Below are positions 15,371 to 21,604 of a stretch of 21,604 nucleotides of DNA, piece after piece. The notes under the pieces were generated by a model. That model did not search any database, was not told the origin of the DNA, and saw only the letters and a program-made list of their open reading frames with translations. Numbering within the stretch: the stretch's first letter is position 1; every line of letters begins with the position of its first letter. A program made the position numbers and the translations under genes. Source of the stretch: Verrucomicrobiota bacterium (GTDB taxonomy: Bacteria > Verrucomicrobiota > Verrucomicrobiia > Methylacidiphilales > Verrucolacustridaceae); NCBI GenBank assembly GCA_016876055.1, contig VHDM01000012.1, forward strand, positions 1 to 21,604, in the 5' to 3' direction.

Positions 15371-16348
15371 GTGTTCACGCGGCGACGGTTTTTAGGGCTG
15401 CTTCCGGCCTTGGGGGCAGCCAAGAGTCTAGCGGCTGCCTCTGGACATGTTCCCACCCGCGCTTTTGGACGGCACGCCGAGCAAGTCAGCGTGATCGGGT
15501 TGGGGGGGCTGGATTTGGGCCGAGCCAAGGATCAGGCAGAAGCCACCCGGATTGCCCGCGACGCCATGGACCGGGGCATCAACTTTTTTGACAACGCCTG
15601 GTGTTATTTGAACGGCCGGGCGGAGGAAATCATGGGGCGGGCGTTGGACGGGGTTCGGGACAAGGCTTTTCTCATGACCAAATGCTGTTCCCACCAAAAG
15701 CCCCTGCCGGAAGGCGGCAAGGAAGGCGCCATGAAGATGCTGGAGGAATCCCTGCAAAGGTTGCGCACCGACCGGCTGGATTTATGGATGTTGCATGCGA
15801 TTGAAAATCCCAAGGAGATCGACAAATTTTACGGGCCCGGCGGTACCGCGGAGGCGTTTGAGTTAGCCAAGCAGCAGGGCAAAGTGCGTTATTTCGGTTT
15901 CACCGGCCATAGCGACGTGGAGGTTCACCGGAAGATTCTCGAAGGCGGCTTCTCGTTTGACGCCTCACTCCAGCCAGTTTCGGCGCTGGGCACCCTGCAG
16001 TCCCGGAAGTTTGAAGCGGAGATTATTCCGGAGCTGCGCAAAAAAGAGATCGCCGTCCTGGGGATGAAGGGTTTTGGCGGGGCCAAACGGGCCGCCCAGA
16101 AAGGGCTCATGAATGCGGAGAAGGTGGTCCGCTACGCCTTGAGCTATCCGGAAGTCTGCACCCAGGTGATCGGGATCGATGAACTGAAGTATGTGGAGGA
16201 AGCGGCCCTGGCCGCAGGAAAGACTCCGATGAACGAGAAGGAGCGCCAAGATTTTGCGCAGTGGTGCGACCGGATGGGCGGCGCGGCCTATGCCATGCAC
16301 TGCCAGCCGGGCCACCGGGATGGCGGCGGCTGCGGCTCAGTCGCCTGA
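15371..16348 (+). CDS. Aldo/keto reductase with twin-arginine signal
   Basis: The 325-residue protein begins at GTG 15371 with a twin-arginine leader (TRRRFLGLLPALGAA), pointing to folded export by Tat. The reductase barrel has the catalytic tetrad D74 and Y79 (FFDNAWCY), K104 (MTKCC) and H142 (MLHAIE). A GFTGHSD segment and GMKGFGG follow, as in AKR oxidoreductases that reduce carbonyls with NADPH. A GGAGGAG sequence lies upstream at a rather long distance. The frame is open upstream to 15248, but that part has no reductase similarity. The C terminus is His/Gly/Cys-rich (MHCQPGHRDGGGCG) and may bind metal. The stop overlaps the next gene by 29 bases. The substrate is unknown. Confidence 0.88.
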   Translation: MFTRRRFLGLLPALGAAKSLAAASGHVPTRAFGRHAEQVSVIGLGGLDLGRAKDQAEATRIARDAMDRGINFFDNAWCYLNGRAEEIMGRALDGVRDKAFLMTKCCSHQKPLPEGGKEGAMKMLEESLQRLRTDRLDLWMLHAIENPKEIDKFYGPGGTAEAFELAKQQGKVRYFGFTGHSDVEVHRKILEGGFSFDASLQPVSALGTLQSRKFEAEIIPELRKKEIAVLGMKGFGGAKRAAQKGLMNAEKVVRYALSYPEVCTQVIGIDELKYVEEAALAAGKTPMNEKERQDFAQWCDRMGGAAYAMHCQPGHRDGGGCGSVA

Positions 16349-16691
16349 ACTTTCGGGTCTTTTGAAGTTCGCCCTTTTGGTTTTCGGCTACGCCGTTTCC
16401 ATGGCGGGCTCGAATCTGGTCTTTAAGATCGCTTCTGAAAAAACCGGTACGGATTGGTGGCTATGGTTTCTGCTGGGGAACGTGGTGGGCTTCGGTTGCC
16501 CCGTGCTGATCACGTATGCGTTGCGGGAGCAGAGTCCGCACCTGGTGTATGCCTTTACCCTGGGCGCGGGCTTCGTGCTGGTACAGGTGGCGGGCTGGTT
16601 CTTTTTTCACGCCCCGATCACGGCAATGCAGGTGGGGGGATTAGCGCTGACGGCGGTGGGGCTGGTCATGCTGCAGCTTGGCCGGGCCTAA
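16320..16691 (+). CDS. Four-helix small membrane protein of the DMT (EmrE/EamA-like) superfamily
   Basis: The 123-residue protein has four hydrophobic segments. The first is LLKFALLVFGYAVSMAGSNLVF and the last is GGLALTAVGLVMLQL, the size and layout of small multidrug resistance or half-EamA proteins. The key glutamate in the first helix of true EmrE proteins is not seen (YAVSMAG occupies the region), so proton-coupled drug export is doubtful. It begins inside the 3' end of the aldo/keto reductase gene, suggesting coupling. It converges with another DMT-superfamily gene at 16765-17658. Partner and substrate are unknown. Confidence 0.7.
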   Translation: MAAAAAQSPELSGLLKFALLVFGYAVSMAGSNLVFKIASEKTGTDWWLWFLLGNVVGFGCPVLITYALREQSPHLVYAFTLGAGFVLVQVAGWFFFHAPITAMQVGGLALTAVGLVMLQLGRA

Positions 16692-16764
16692 CCGGCAAAT
16701 ACGATCCGCCAGAGGCGTTCGTTCACGGTTAAGTTTGCGTATAGAAAAAGCTTCGGATGGAGGC

Positions 16765-17658
16765 CTACAACGAGCCGACGGCGAGGGCGACGGAGGCGAG
16801 AAGCAGGGCGGCACCGGTGAGACGGACCGCCAAGACCCGCTTGTCATGGTAAGCCGAGCCGCCCCCCAGGGCTCCTTCCAGCAGAATGGCCCAGAGCCCG
16901 CGCGTGGCGTAGACGACATTGGTGGCGGTGGCATGGCCGAAAAAACCGATCACAAAAACCACCAGCGAGGTTTGAAAACCGATGACCACCGAACCGCCGA
17001 GCGCACCCGCGCGGGCTGAACCGGGCAAGGGGAGCCATTGTTTTCCGCGGCGAAAAATCTCGGGTGCAAACAGCAGGGGAGTGAGCACCACGAGGGTGGC
17101 AAACATCAGCGGCTGGAACCAACCCACGCCGAGCATTTTGGCAAAGCGTTGAACGGTGACATCGGTCAGCCCGAAAAAGAAGGCGGCCAGCAGGGCCCAG
17201 CCAGCCGTGGCGCGGTCGAGGGCTGCACTCTCTTTTTTTCCACGAAGAATTCCCGGGGAGAGGGAAAGCAGGGCGACGGCGAGGGAGGAGAGCACCGCGC
17301 CCGCCATCAGTCCCGGGCTCACCGGTTCCTTGAGCAGCACCACGGTGAGAAGGGCGACGAAAATAGTTTTCATGCCTAACACGGGAGTGGCCAGGGAAAG
17401 GTCGCCTTTGGCCAGGGCCCGGATGGCGCAAGCCCGGCCGATAAAAAGCAAGGTCCCGGCGAGTAGGGCGCCGAGAAATCCCCTGGCCTGGGGGGTGCCT
17501 GGAAAAAAAATCACCAAGGGGGCAGACCAACCGGCCATGGCCAGGTTGGAGATGGCATTGAGGAGGCGAGGATGGGCCCCACGGCGGAGACCTAGTTTCA
17601 TACCCCAGGAGCCCAGGGCGTAAAGAAAGGAGGCGATAAGGGGGAGGGCAAGCGGCAT
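16765..17658 (-). CDS. EamA-family (DMT) ten-helix transporter
   Basis: The 297-residue protein is highly hydrophobic. Two internally similar halves of about five helices are visible, separated by a basic loop (GILRGKKESAALDR, about residues 133-146). The first half contains the family-like LGMKTIFVALLTVVLLKEP and the second ends in a segment with LTGAALLLASVALAV. EamA transporters move metabolites or drugs; no substrate can be read from the sequence. It is divergent from nuoA with an 89-base gap and convergent with the four-helix DMT gene. No clear ribosome-binding site precedes the ATG. Confidence 0.85.
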   Translation of the reverse strand: MPLALPLIASFLYALGSWGMKLGLRRGAHPRLLNAISNLAMAGWSAPLVIFFPGTPQARGFLGALLAGTLLFIGRACAIRALAKGDLSLATPVLGMKTIFVALLTVVLLKEPVSPGLMAGAVLSSLAVALLSLSPGILRGKKESAALDRATAGWALLAAFFFGLTDVTVQRFAKMLGVGWFQPLMFATLVVLTPLLFAPEIFRRGKQWLPLPGSARAGALGGSVVIGFQTSLVVFVIGFFGHATATNVVYATRGLWAILLEGALGGGSAYHDKRVLAVRLTGAALLLASVALAVGSL

Positions 17659-17747
17659 GGCTGGCTAAAAGTCTTGCCTTACGGAGGTTCGGTGGCCAGC
17701 CGACTCGGCGGCTTGCCGTGGCGGCAGGGTCGGGATAGGAAAGAAAC

Positions 17748-18131
17748 ATGCTGCGCGAATTCATTCCCGTGCTTTTTTCCATCGGCGTGGCCGTGGCCAT
17801 CGCGGTGGGCGCCATCGTGGTCGCGTTGATCCTTGGCAAGGTGGGGCAGCGGAACCAAGGCAAGGATCTGGCCTACGAATGCGGCAAGGATCCGATCGGG
17901 GGAGGCTCCGCCCGCTTTTCGGTAAAATTCTATTTGGTGGCGATGATCTTCATTCTTTTCGATATCGAGGTCATCTTCATGTACCCATGGGCGGTCAGCC
18001 TCATGGAATTTCATCGGAGCGGTCTGGGCTGGCAGGTGTTTGGATTGATGTTGGTCTTTGTACTGCTGGTGGAGGTGGGCCACTGGTACGCCTATAAAAA
18101 AGGGGTGTTCGACTGGAATAAGCGGGGGTGA
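17748..18131 (+). CDS. nuoA: NADH:quinone oxidoreductase subunit A (NuoA), isolated
   Basis: NuoA is a three-helix membrane subunit of respiratory complex I. The 127-residue protein has an N-terminal helix (FSIGVAVAIAVGAIVVALIL), the signature YECGKDPIG, and SARFSVKFYLVAMIFILFDIEVIFMYPW, whose Asp and Glu in the second helix are the conserved charged residues. The third helix is VFGLMLVFVLLVEVG. The start has a good Shine-Dalgarno sequence (AGGAAAG). In most genomes nuoA begins a nuoA-N operon; here the next gene is on the opposite strand, so the other subunits must lie elsewhere. A hairpin just after the stop may end the transcript. Confidence 0.95.
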   Translation: MLREFIPVLFSIGVAVAIAVGAIVVALILGKVGQRNQGKDLAYECGKDPIGGGSARFSVKFYLVAMIFILFDIEVIFMYPWAVSLMEFHRSGLGWQVFGLMLVFVLLVEVGHWYAYKKGVFDWNKRG

Positions 18132-18143
18132 GGCTTGGGGGGC

Positions 18144-18184
18144 GGGGCAGGATGACGAGGAGGTTCGTCTCGCCCCTAAATTTT
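18144..18184 (+). terminator. Hairpin terminator after nuoA
   Basis: An outer stem GGGGC (18144-18148) with GCCCC (18172-18176) encloses an inner stem GACGA (18154-18158) with TCGTC (18165-18169). TAAATTTT follows directly. Its right arm overlaps the stop codon of the convergent MidA-like gene. The outer stem is short and internal bulges are present, so strength is uncertain. Confidence 0.45.
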
Positions 18185-19288
18185 CATCACCATAGACGGG
18201 CAAAAGGTACCAGGCAGGCCCTTGCCCTGGACAAGAATTTGGTGGCTCTGGCCGAAGAAGGACGGATGGGTCAGATGGCGGAAGTTGCGAATCCATGCTT
18301 CAGGAAGGTTGCTGTCCTCTTTGAGGAGAGGAGCGGCGAGGGTGGTCAGGCCGCGGGCCAAGTCTGTCAGGCCGTAGTTTTTCCAACCGCGTGCGGCGGC
18401 CAAGTCCTCCAACTCGGTGAAGTTCACATGGGCGGTGAGATCCAGTTCGCCGGGATTGAGGAGGGGGTCCTGAACCCGTTGGTGATTGCGGATGGCAACC
18501 AGGGTGCCGCCTGATCGGGCTGGGGAGAAGAGCTGAGCGGCCGGGAAACCGTAATCCAAGGTCACAACCATTCCACAGGGAATTTTTTTCGCCCAGCTTT
18601 GGACCCATGGCTCTACGCCAGGGCGAAGCTCCATCGTATTGCCTTCGACTTCGGGCGGCTTCCAGCGCTGGATTTCAGTCCGGGTATCGGGATCAGCCTC
18701 TTGCACATGCCAAACCAGCCGGGCGTCCTTCTCGCCGACTGCCTTTTGCCGCCACGCTCCGTCCCGGAACTGCAGGATTTTGACCGGGAAGCTGTCCACC
18801 AATTCGCAGGAGTAAAAAAAACAGGGGGTGCTGCTCCCGGGGAATTCCTTCCAGGAAGCATGCCATTGGACCGATTTGGTCAGGCCCGCGGCATCCAGAG
18901 TCCGGTGTTGGATCTGTTGGAGGGCAGGGTGGGGCTCCACCAGATGCAAGCGGGCTGTTGAGGCCAGGCGGGGATGATTTTTTTGCACCGACAAAAAGAG
19001 ATCCCGAGCCAGCCAGCCGGTGTCGGCCCCCTGTTCGATCAGGTTGAAAATCGGTGGACGTCCCAAGGTCTCGTGAATTTCATCCGCTTGCCGGGCGAGG
19101 AGTTCGCCCAAAACCGGGCCCGGGGAGACGGGAGTGAGAAAATCACCGCCTTGTCCAGTGCGGGTTCGGCCGGTGGCATAAAAGCCCGAGGTGGGATGAT
19201 AAAGGGCTTTCTCCATAAACTGATCGAAAGGCAAGGGTCCCCGCCGACGTATTTCGGAAAGCAAGATCTCGCAAAGGGGGTCCTTCAA
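18176..19288 (-). CDS. MidA/NDUFAF7-family SAM-dependent methyltransferase
   Basis: The 370-residue protein matches the DUF185 family (MidA, NDUFAF7). Its N terminus is GPLPFDQFMEKALYHPTSGF followed by GGDFLTPVSPGPVLGELLA. A weakly kept SAM motif (LIEQGADTGWLARDL) follows, then HLVEPHPALQQ, CELVDSFPVK, TLDYGFPA and a run of family residues DPLLNPGELDLTAHVNFTEL. In mitochondria NDUFAF7 methylates an arginine of the NDUFS2 subunit during complex I assembly. The start is TTG at 19288, as no other in-frame start fits the conserved N terminus; no ribosome-binding site is evident. The motif I has QGADTG instead of the usual ExGxG, so activity is not certain. It converges with nuoA. Confidence 0.88.
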   Translation of the reverse strand: MKDPLCEILLSEIRRRGPLPFDQFMEKALYHPTSGFYATGRTRTGQGGDFLTPVSPGPVLGELLARQADEIHETLGRPPIFNLIEQGADTGWLARDLFLSVQKNHPRLASTARLHLVEPHPALQQIQHRTLDAAGLTKSVQWHASWKEFPGSSTPCFFYSCELVDSFPVKILQFRDGAWRQKAVGEKDARLVWHVQEADPDTRTEIQRWKPPEVEGNTMELRPGVEPWVQSWAKKIPCGMVVTLDYGFPAAQLFSPARSGGTLVAIRNHQRVQDPLLNPGELDLTAHVNFTELEDLAAARGWKNYGLTDLARGLTTLAAPLLKEDSNLPEAWIRNFRHLTHPSFFGQSHQILVQGKGLPGTFCPSMVMKI

Positions 19289-19363
19289 AGCTTGAGCATC
19301 TTATTCGGCCTAGGAGAGGGGGGCGAGATTGACGAACGTGGTCCCCCCTTTAAGTTGCGGTCA

Positions 19364-20230
19364 GTGAAGCTTCTCTTGATCGTGGCTGGCTGCTTCTGGG
19401 AGGTGGTTTTTGCCCAAACCTCCCCGGAGGGCTCCTTGGGCCTATCCGATCTGCCCTCCGCGGAAGCCGAGCGTAAACTTCCCGGCTTGGATGAACCAGC
19501 ACCCAGTCCTGATGCCAGCAACCTTTTGCCTGCCGACAATAATCCCTCCATTCCCCAGATTCGTCCGGCTGAAAAAGACAAGAATAAGATTCAGGATCAA
19601 AACTGGGCTGCCCAGGCGATGATGCAAAAACAGGAAGAAGCCAAAAAGAAACAGCAGGAGGAAATTGCTTTGGCTGAAGAAAATACCCGTGAATCCCAGG
19701 AATCCGTAGCCAAGGAGAAGAAGGAAAAGGAGGAAAAGTCTGCTCAAGCCTCCAAGCAACCGACTGTGGTCAGCCCATCCGTTTCCGGTTTCGGGGTAGC
19801 GGATGCTGAAAAACTCCCGGTGGTGACCGGCCTGGATGGGGTGAAGCCTCGGGCGATGGCCTCGGGCGACGGCCGGGTGCAGCCGGCTTTTGATTCCTTC
19901 ACCGGTCCCTCCAGCACCGGACCCTTGGGGAAGGATTTCCAATCAGGTGCAAAACCGATCATGGCCGGAAACACCACGGCGGAAGGACGTATGCAGGTTC
20001 CTCAGCCTCCTTCCGGGGCCTACAAGCGGATCTCTCAGGATCCTTACAGTTTGCCGGCCGGCTACGGGGAAAAGAAACCGGTGGCGCCCCCGCCCCCCAA
20101 GCCTGTGGTCATTCCTCCCAACCCCAGTACCGGGGATCCCAAGCGGGCCATTGATGACTCCAAGGCCGGTTACTCTCCCTACGACAATGCCCGCAAAGTT
20201 CCCGATCCTCGCTCCCAGCGGCGTTTTTAA
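19364..20230 (+). CDS. Secreted Lys/Glu- and Pro-rich protein of unknown function
   Basis: A signal peptide (VKLLLIVAGCFWEVVFAQ) precedes an acidic and proline-rich region. A highly charged helix follows, about residues 85-125 (for example MMQKQEEAKKKQQEE), likely a coiled coil, and then a Ser/Gly/Pro-rich low-complexity tail with repeated Pro-Pro runs. There is no recognisable enzyme domain. The likely start is the GTG at 19364; a TTG at 19355 is possible, and the ribosome-binding site is unclear. The frame is open upstream into the antisense of the MidA-like gene, which I treat as spurious. It is divergent from MidA and about 50 bases before terC. Composition suggests an extended periplasmic or envelope linker protein, but this is inference. 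Confidence 0.75.
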   Translation: MKLLLIVAGCFWEVVFAQTSPEGSLGLSDLPSAEAERKLPGLDEPAPSPDASNLLPADNNPSIPQIRPAEKDKNKIQDQNWAAQAMMQKQEEAKKKQQEEIALAEENTRESQESVAKEKKEKEEKSAQASKQPTVVSPSVSGFGVADAEKLPVVTGLDGVKPRAMASGDGRVQPAFDSFTGPSSTGPLGKDFQSGAKPIMAGNTTAEGRMQVPQPPSGAYKRISQDPYSLPAGYGEKKPVAPPPPKPVVIPPNPSTGDPKRAIDDSKAGYSPYDNARKVPDPRSQRRF

Positions 20231-20282
20231 CGAGATGGCCCCGCGCTTGGCATTTCCTTCCCCCCGCCGCTAGCGTTTCCCG

Positions 20283-21305
20283 GTGCCTGCCCTCGATATT
20301 GTCCTCTTCCCTTTTCGGGAATACCTCTGGTTCTACGCCGGTTTTTTAGCATTTGTTTTTGTCGTGCTGGCCCTGGATTTAGGGGTGTTTCACCGCAAGG
20401 CCCACGCCATCGGGATGCGGGAGGCCGCTGGTTGGAGTGTCTTTTGGGTAACCTTGGCGCTGCTTTTTAATTACGGGTTCTACCTGTATTGCAAGCATGC
20501 CTTCAGCACCGATCCGCAATTGGCCGTCTTGTCGGGTTTTGATCCCAACCAGCAGGCGCGGTATTCCGCCCTGGAGTTCCTGACCGGCTTCATCGTCGAA
20601 AAATCGCTGGCCGTCGATAATCTTTTTATTTTTGTGGTGGTCTTCAAATTTTTTGGGATTCCCGCCAAGTATCAGCATAAAGTCCTTTTCTGGGGCATCC
20701 TGGGAGCCATTTTTTTCCGGGTCGTCTTCATTGCGCTGGGGGCAATGCTGCTCCAGATCCACTGGGTGACCATCCTCCTGGGGGTTTTCCTGATTCTGAC
20801 TGGAATCAAAATCTTCTTTTCGCCTGACCACGCCATTGACCCCGCGACCAATCCAGTTCTGCGTTTTCTCCAGCGTGTCCTGCCGGTGACCCACCGATCC
20901 GAAGAGGGAAAGTTTTTCCTGAAAATCGACTCCGCCTGGAAAGTCACCCCGCTGATGGTCTGCCTGATTTTCATCGAGTTTTGCGACATTGTTTTCGCAG
21001 TCGATTCCGTGCCGGCCATTTTTGCAATCACCAAGGAACCACTCATTGTCCTCACCTCCAACGTTTTTGCCATTTTGGGGCTCCGGGCGCTTTATTTTCT
21101 CCTGGCCGGGGTGGTGGATAAGTTCCACTTGCTTAAATTCGGGTTAGGCCTGGTGCTGATGTTTGTCGGTCTCAAGATGGCCTGGCTCAACGGGGTTTTC
21201 GGCGGAAAGTTTCCGGTGGCCTGGTCCTTGGCCATCATCACGACTCTTGTGGGCGGATCGATTCTATGCTCCCTGCTGTTTCCAGCGAAGAAGCCCGCCC
21301 CTTAA
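20283..21305 (+). CDS. TerC/Alx-family integral membrane protein
   Basis: The 340-residue protein has about nine membrane helices. Family landmarks are FLTGFIVEKSLAVDNLFIF (about 99-117), RVVFIALGAMLL, and IEFCDIVFAVDSVPAIFAIT (about 231-250), with E106, D112, E232, D235 and D241 as conserved acidic residues in or near membranes. TerC/Alx proteins are linked to tellurite resistance and to manganese export or homeostasis. The cytoplasmic insert between about 176 and 218 is larger and charged. The start is a GTG with no obvious Shine-Dalgarno sequence, 52 bases after the secreted-protein gene. No manganese riboswitch precedes it. Confidence 0.93.
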   Translation: MPALDIVLFPFREYLWFYAGFLAFVFVVLALDLGVFHRKAHAIGMREAAGWSVFWVTLALLFNYGFYLYCKHAFSTDPQLAVLSGFDPNQQARYSALEFLTGFIVEKSLAVDNLFIFVVVFKFFGIPAKYQHKVLFWGILGAIFFRVVFIALGAMLLQIHWVTILLGVFLILTGIKIFFSPDHAIDPATNPVLRFLQRVLPVTHRSEEGKFFLKIDSAWKVTPLMVCLIFIEFCDIVFAVDSVPAIFAITKEPLIVLTSNVFAILGLRALYFLLAGVVDKFHLLKFGLGLVLMFVGLKMAWLNGVFGGKFPVAWSLAIITTLVGGSILCSLLFPAKKPAP

Positions 21306-21326
21306 GGCCGGTTTACCGGCGAGCGA

Positions 21327-21354
21327 GGCAGGCGATGCAGAAACATCGCCTGCC
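21327..21354. terminator. Strong hairpin between convergent terC and ahcY
   Basis: GGCAGGCGATG (21327-21337) and CATCGCCTGCC (21344-21354) form a perfect 11-base stem with a six-base loop CAGAAA. A smaller hairpin, GCCGG-TTTA-CCGGC, precedes it at 21307-21320. No U-run follows on either strand, so classical intrinsic termination is uncertain. Its place between two convergent genes fits a transcription end, or it could be a dispersed palindromic repeat. Confidence 0.6.
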
Positions 21355-21380
21355 CCCCGCGGATGCTGTCCGGCTGGGAT

Positions 21381-21604
21381 TTAGTAGCGGTAGTGTTCCG
21401 GCTTAAAGGGGCCCTCGGCGGGAATGCCGAGGTAGTCCGCTTGGTCTTGGGTGAGCCTGGTCAGTTTCACCCCGATCTTCTCGAGATGAAGGCGGGCGAC
21501 TTCCTCGTCCAGCTTCTTGGGCAGAACGTAGACAGCCGGCTTATAGAGGGAGCGGTTCTTCCAGAGATCAAGCGCGGCCAGCGTCTGGTTCGAGAAGCTG
21601 TTGC
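21381..21604 (-). CDS. ahcY: S-adenosylhomocysteinase AhcY, C-terminal end (cut by window edge)
   Basis: The minus-strand reading from the right edge gives NSFSNQTLAALDLWKN, then VYVLPKKLDEEVARLHLEKIG and the terminal KPEHYRY before a TAA stop (21381-21383). This is the well-conserved C terminus of S-adenosylhomocysteine hydrolase. It splits S-adenosylhomocysteine to adenosine and homocysteine, and so relieves product inhibition of methyltransferases such as the two in this window. Only about 74 codons are visible, so start and regulation lie outside. Confidence 0.95.
   Translation of the reverse strand, partial: NSFSNQTLAALDLWKNRSLYKPAVYVLPKKLDEEVARLHLEKIGVKLTRLTQDQADYLGIPAEGPFKPEHYRY

Noticed and set aside
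18974..19363. Upstream part of the frame of the secreted protein
   Set aside because: It overlaps the MidA-like gene in antisense, and the signal peptide begins only at about 19364.
20231..20282. yybP-ykoY manganese riboswitch before the TerC gene
   Set aside because: The gap is only 52 bases and shows no such fold.

Overview
This 21.6 kb window is a GC-rich bacterial chromosome segment made mostly of housekeeping genes. The gene set is dnaG-rpoD, mcsB-clpC, a UbiE/MenG methyltransferase, an orphan nuoA, a MidA-type methyltransferase, TerC and AhcY. Together with an inactive-looking rhomboid carrying a C-terminal helical tail, many GTG starts and a DnaG with a degenerate zinc site, it suggests a member of the PVC group, most likely Verrucomicrobiota. 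That placement is inferred from gene content and style, not from a search.

Left edge (1-437): the N-terminal part of an IS200-like/RAYT HUH transposase on the minus strand, followed by an AT-rich gap with three copies of a short GGGGTCAGAGGTCGAA-type repeat. A 449-residue protein of unknown function follows (438-1787). It converges with a secreted DUF362 protein (1790-2956, minus).

Central housekeeping block: dnaG (3044-4900) and rpoD (4947-6791) form the core of the classical macromolecular-synthesis operon without rpsU. They are followed by tRNA-Ala(CGC). On the minus strand, mcsB (protein arginine kinase), clpC (AAA+ unfoldase) and a UbiE/MenG-type methyltransferase run in series. McsB marks proteins with phosphoarginine and ClpC can recognise them. 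An Rrf2-type regulator without any cysteine is divergent from mcsB.

12.2-14.7 kb (plus): a rhomboid-fold protein lacking the catalytic histidine, an MTH1-like Nudix hydrolase, and a UDP-glucuronate 4-epimerase-like enzyme whose start overlaps the Nudix stop (ATGA). A nested inverted repeat (14641-14711) separates them from a minus-strand pair: a Trm112-like small protein that has lost most zinc cysteines, and a conserved 67-residue protein.

15.3-21.6 kb: a Tat-exported aldo/keto reductase overlapping a four-helix membrane protein; a convergent ten-helix EamA transporter; nuoA without the rest of complex I, converging on a MidA/NDUFAF7-family methyltransferase; a secreted Lys/Glu- and Pro-rich protein; a TerC membrane protein; a strong hairpin; and the C-terminal end of ahcY. 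I saw no CRISPR array, prophage, rRNA or complete insertion sequence. I did not find a clear multi-gene novel system. The best leads are the unknown 449-residue protein beside the transposase fragment, the DnaG zinc-site loss, the McsB-ClpC pair without McsA, and the nuoA-MidA neighbourhood.
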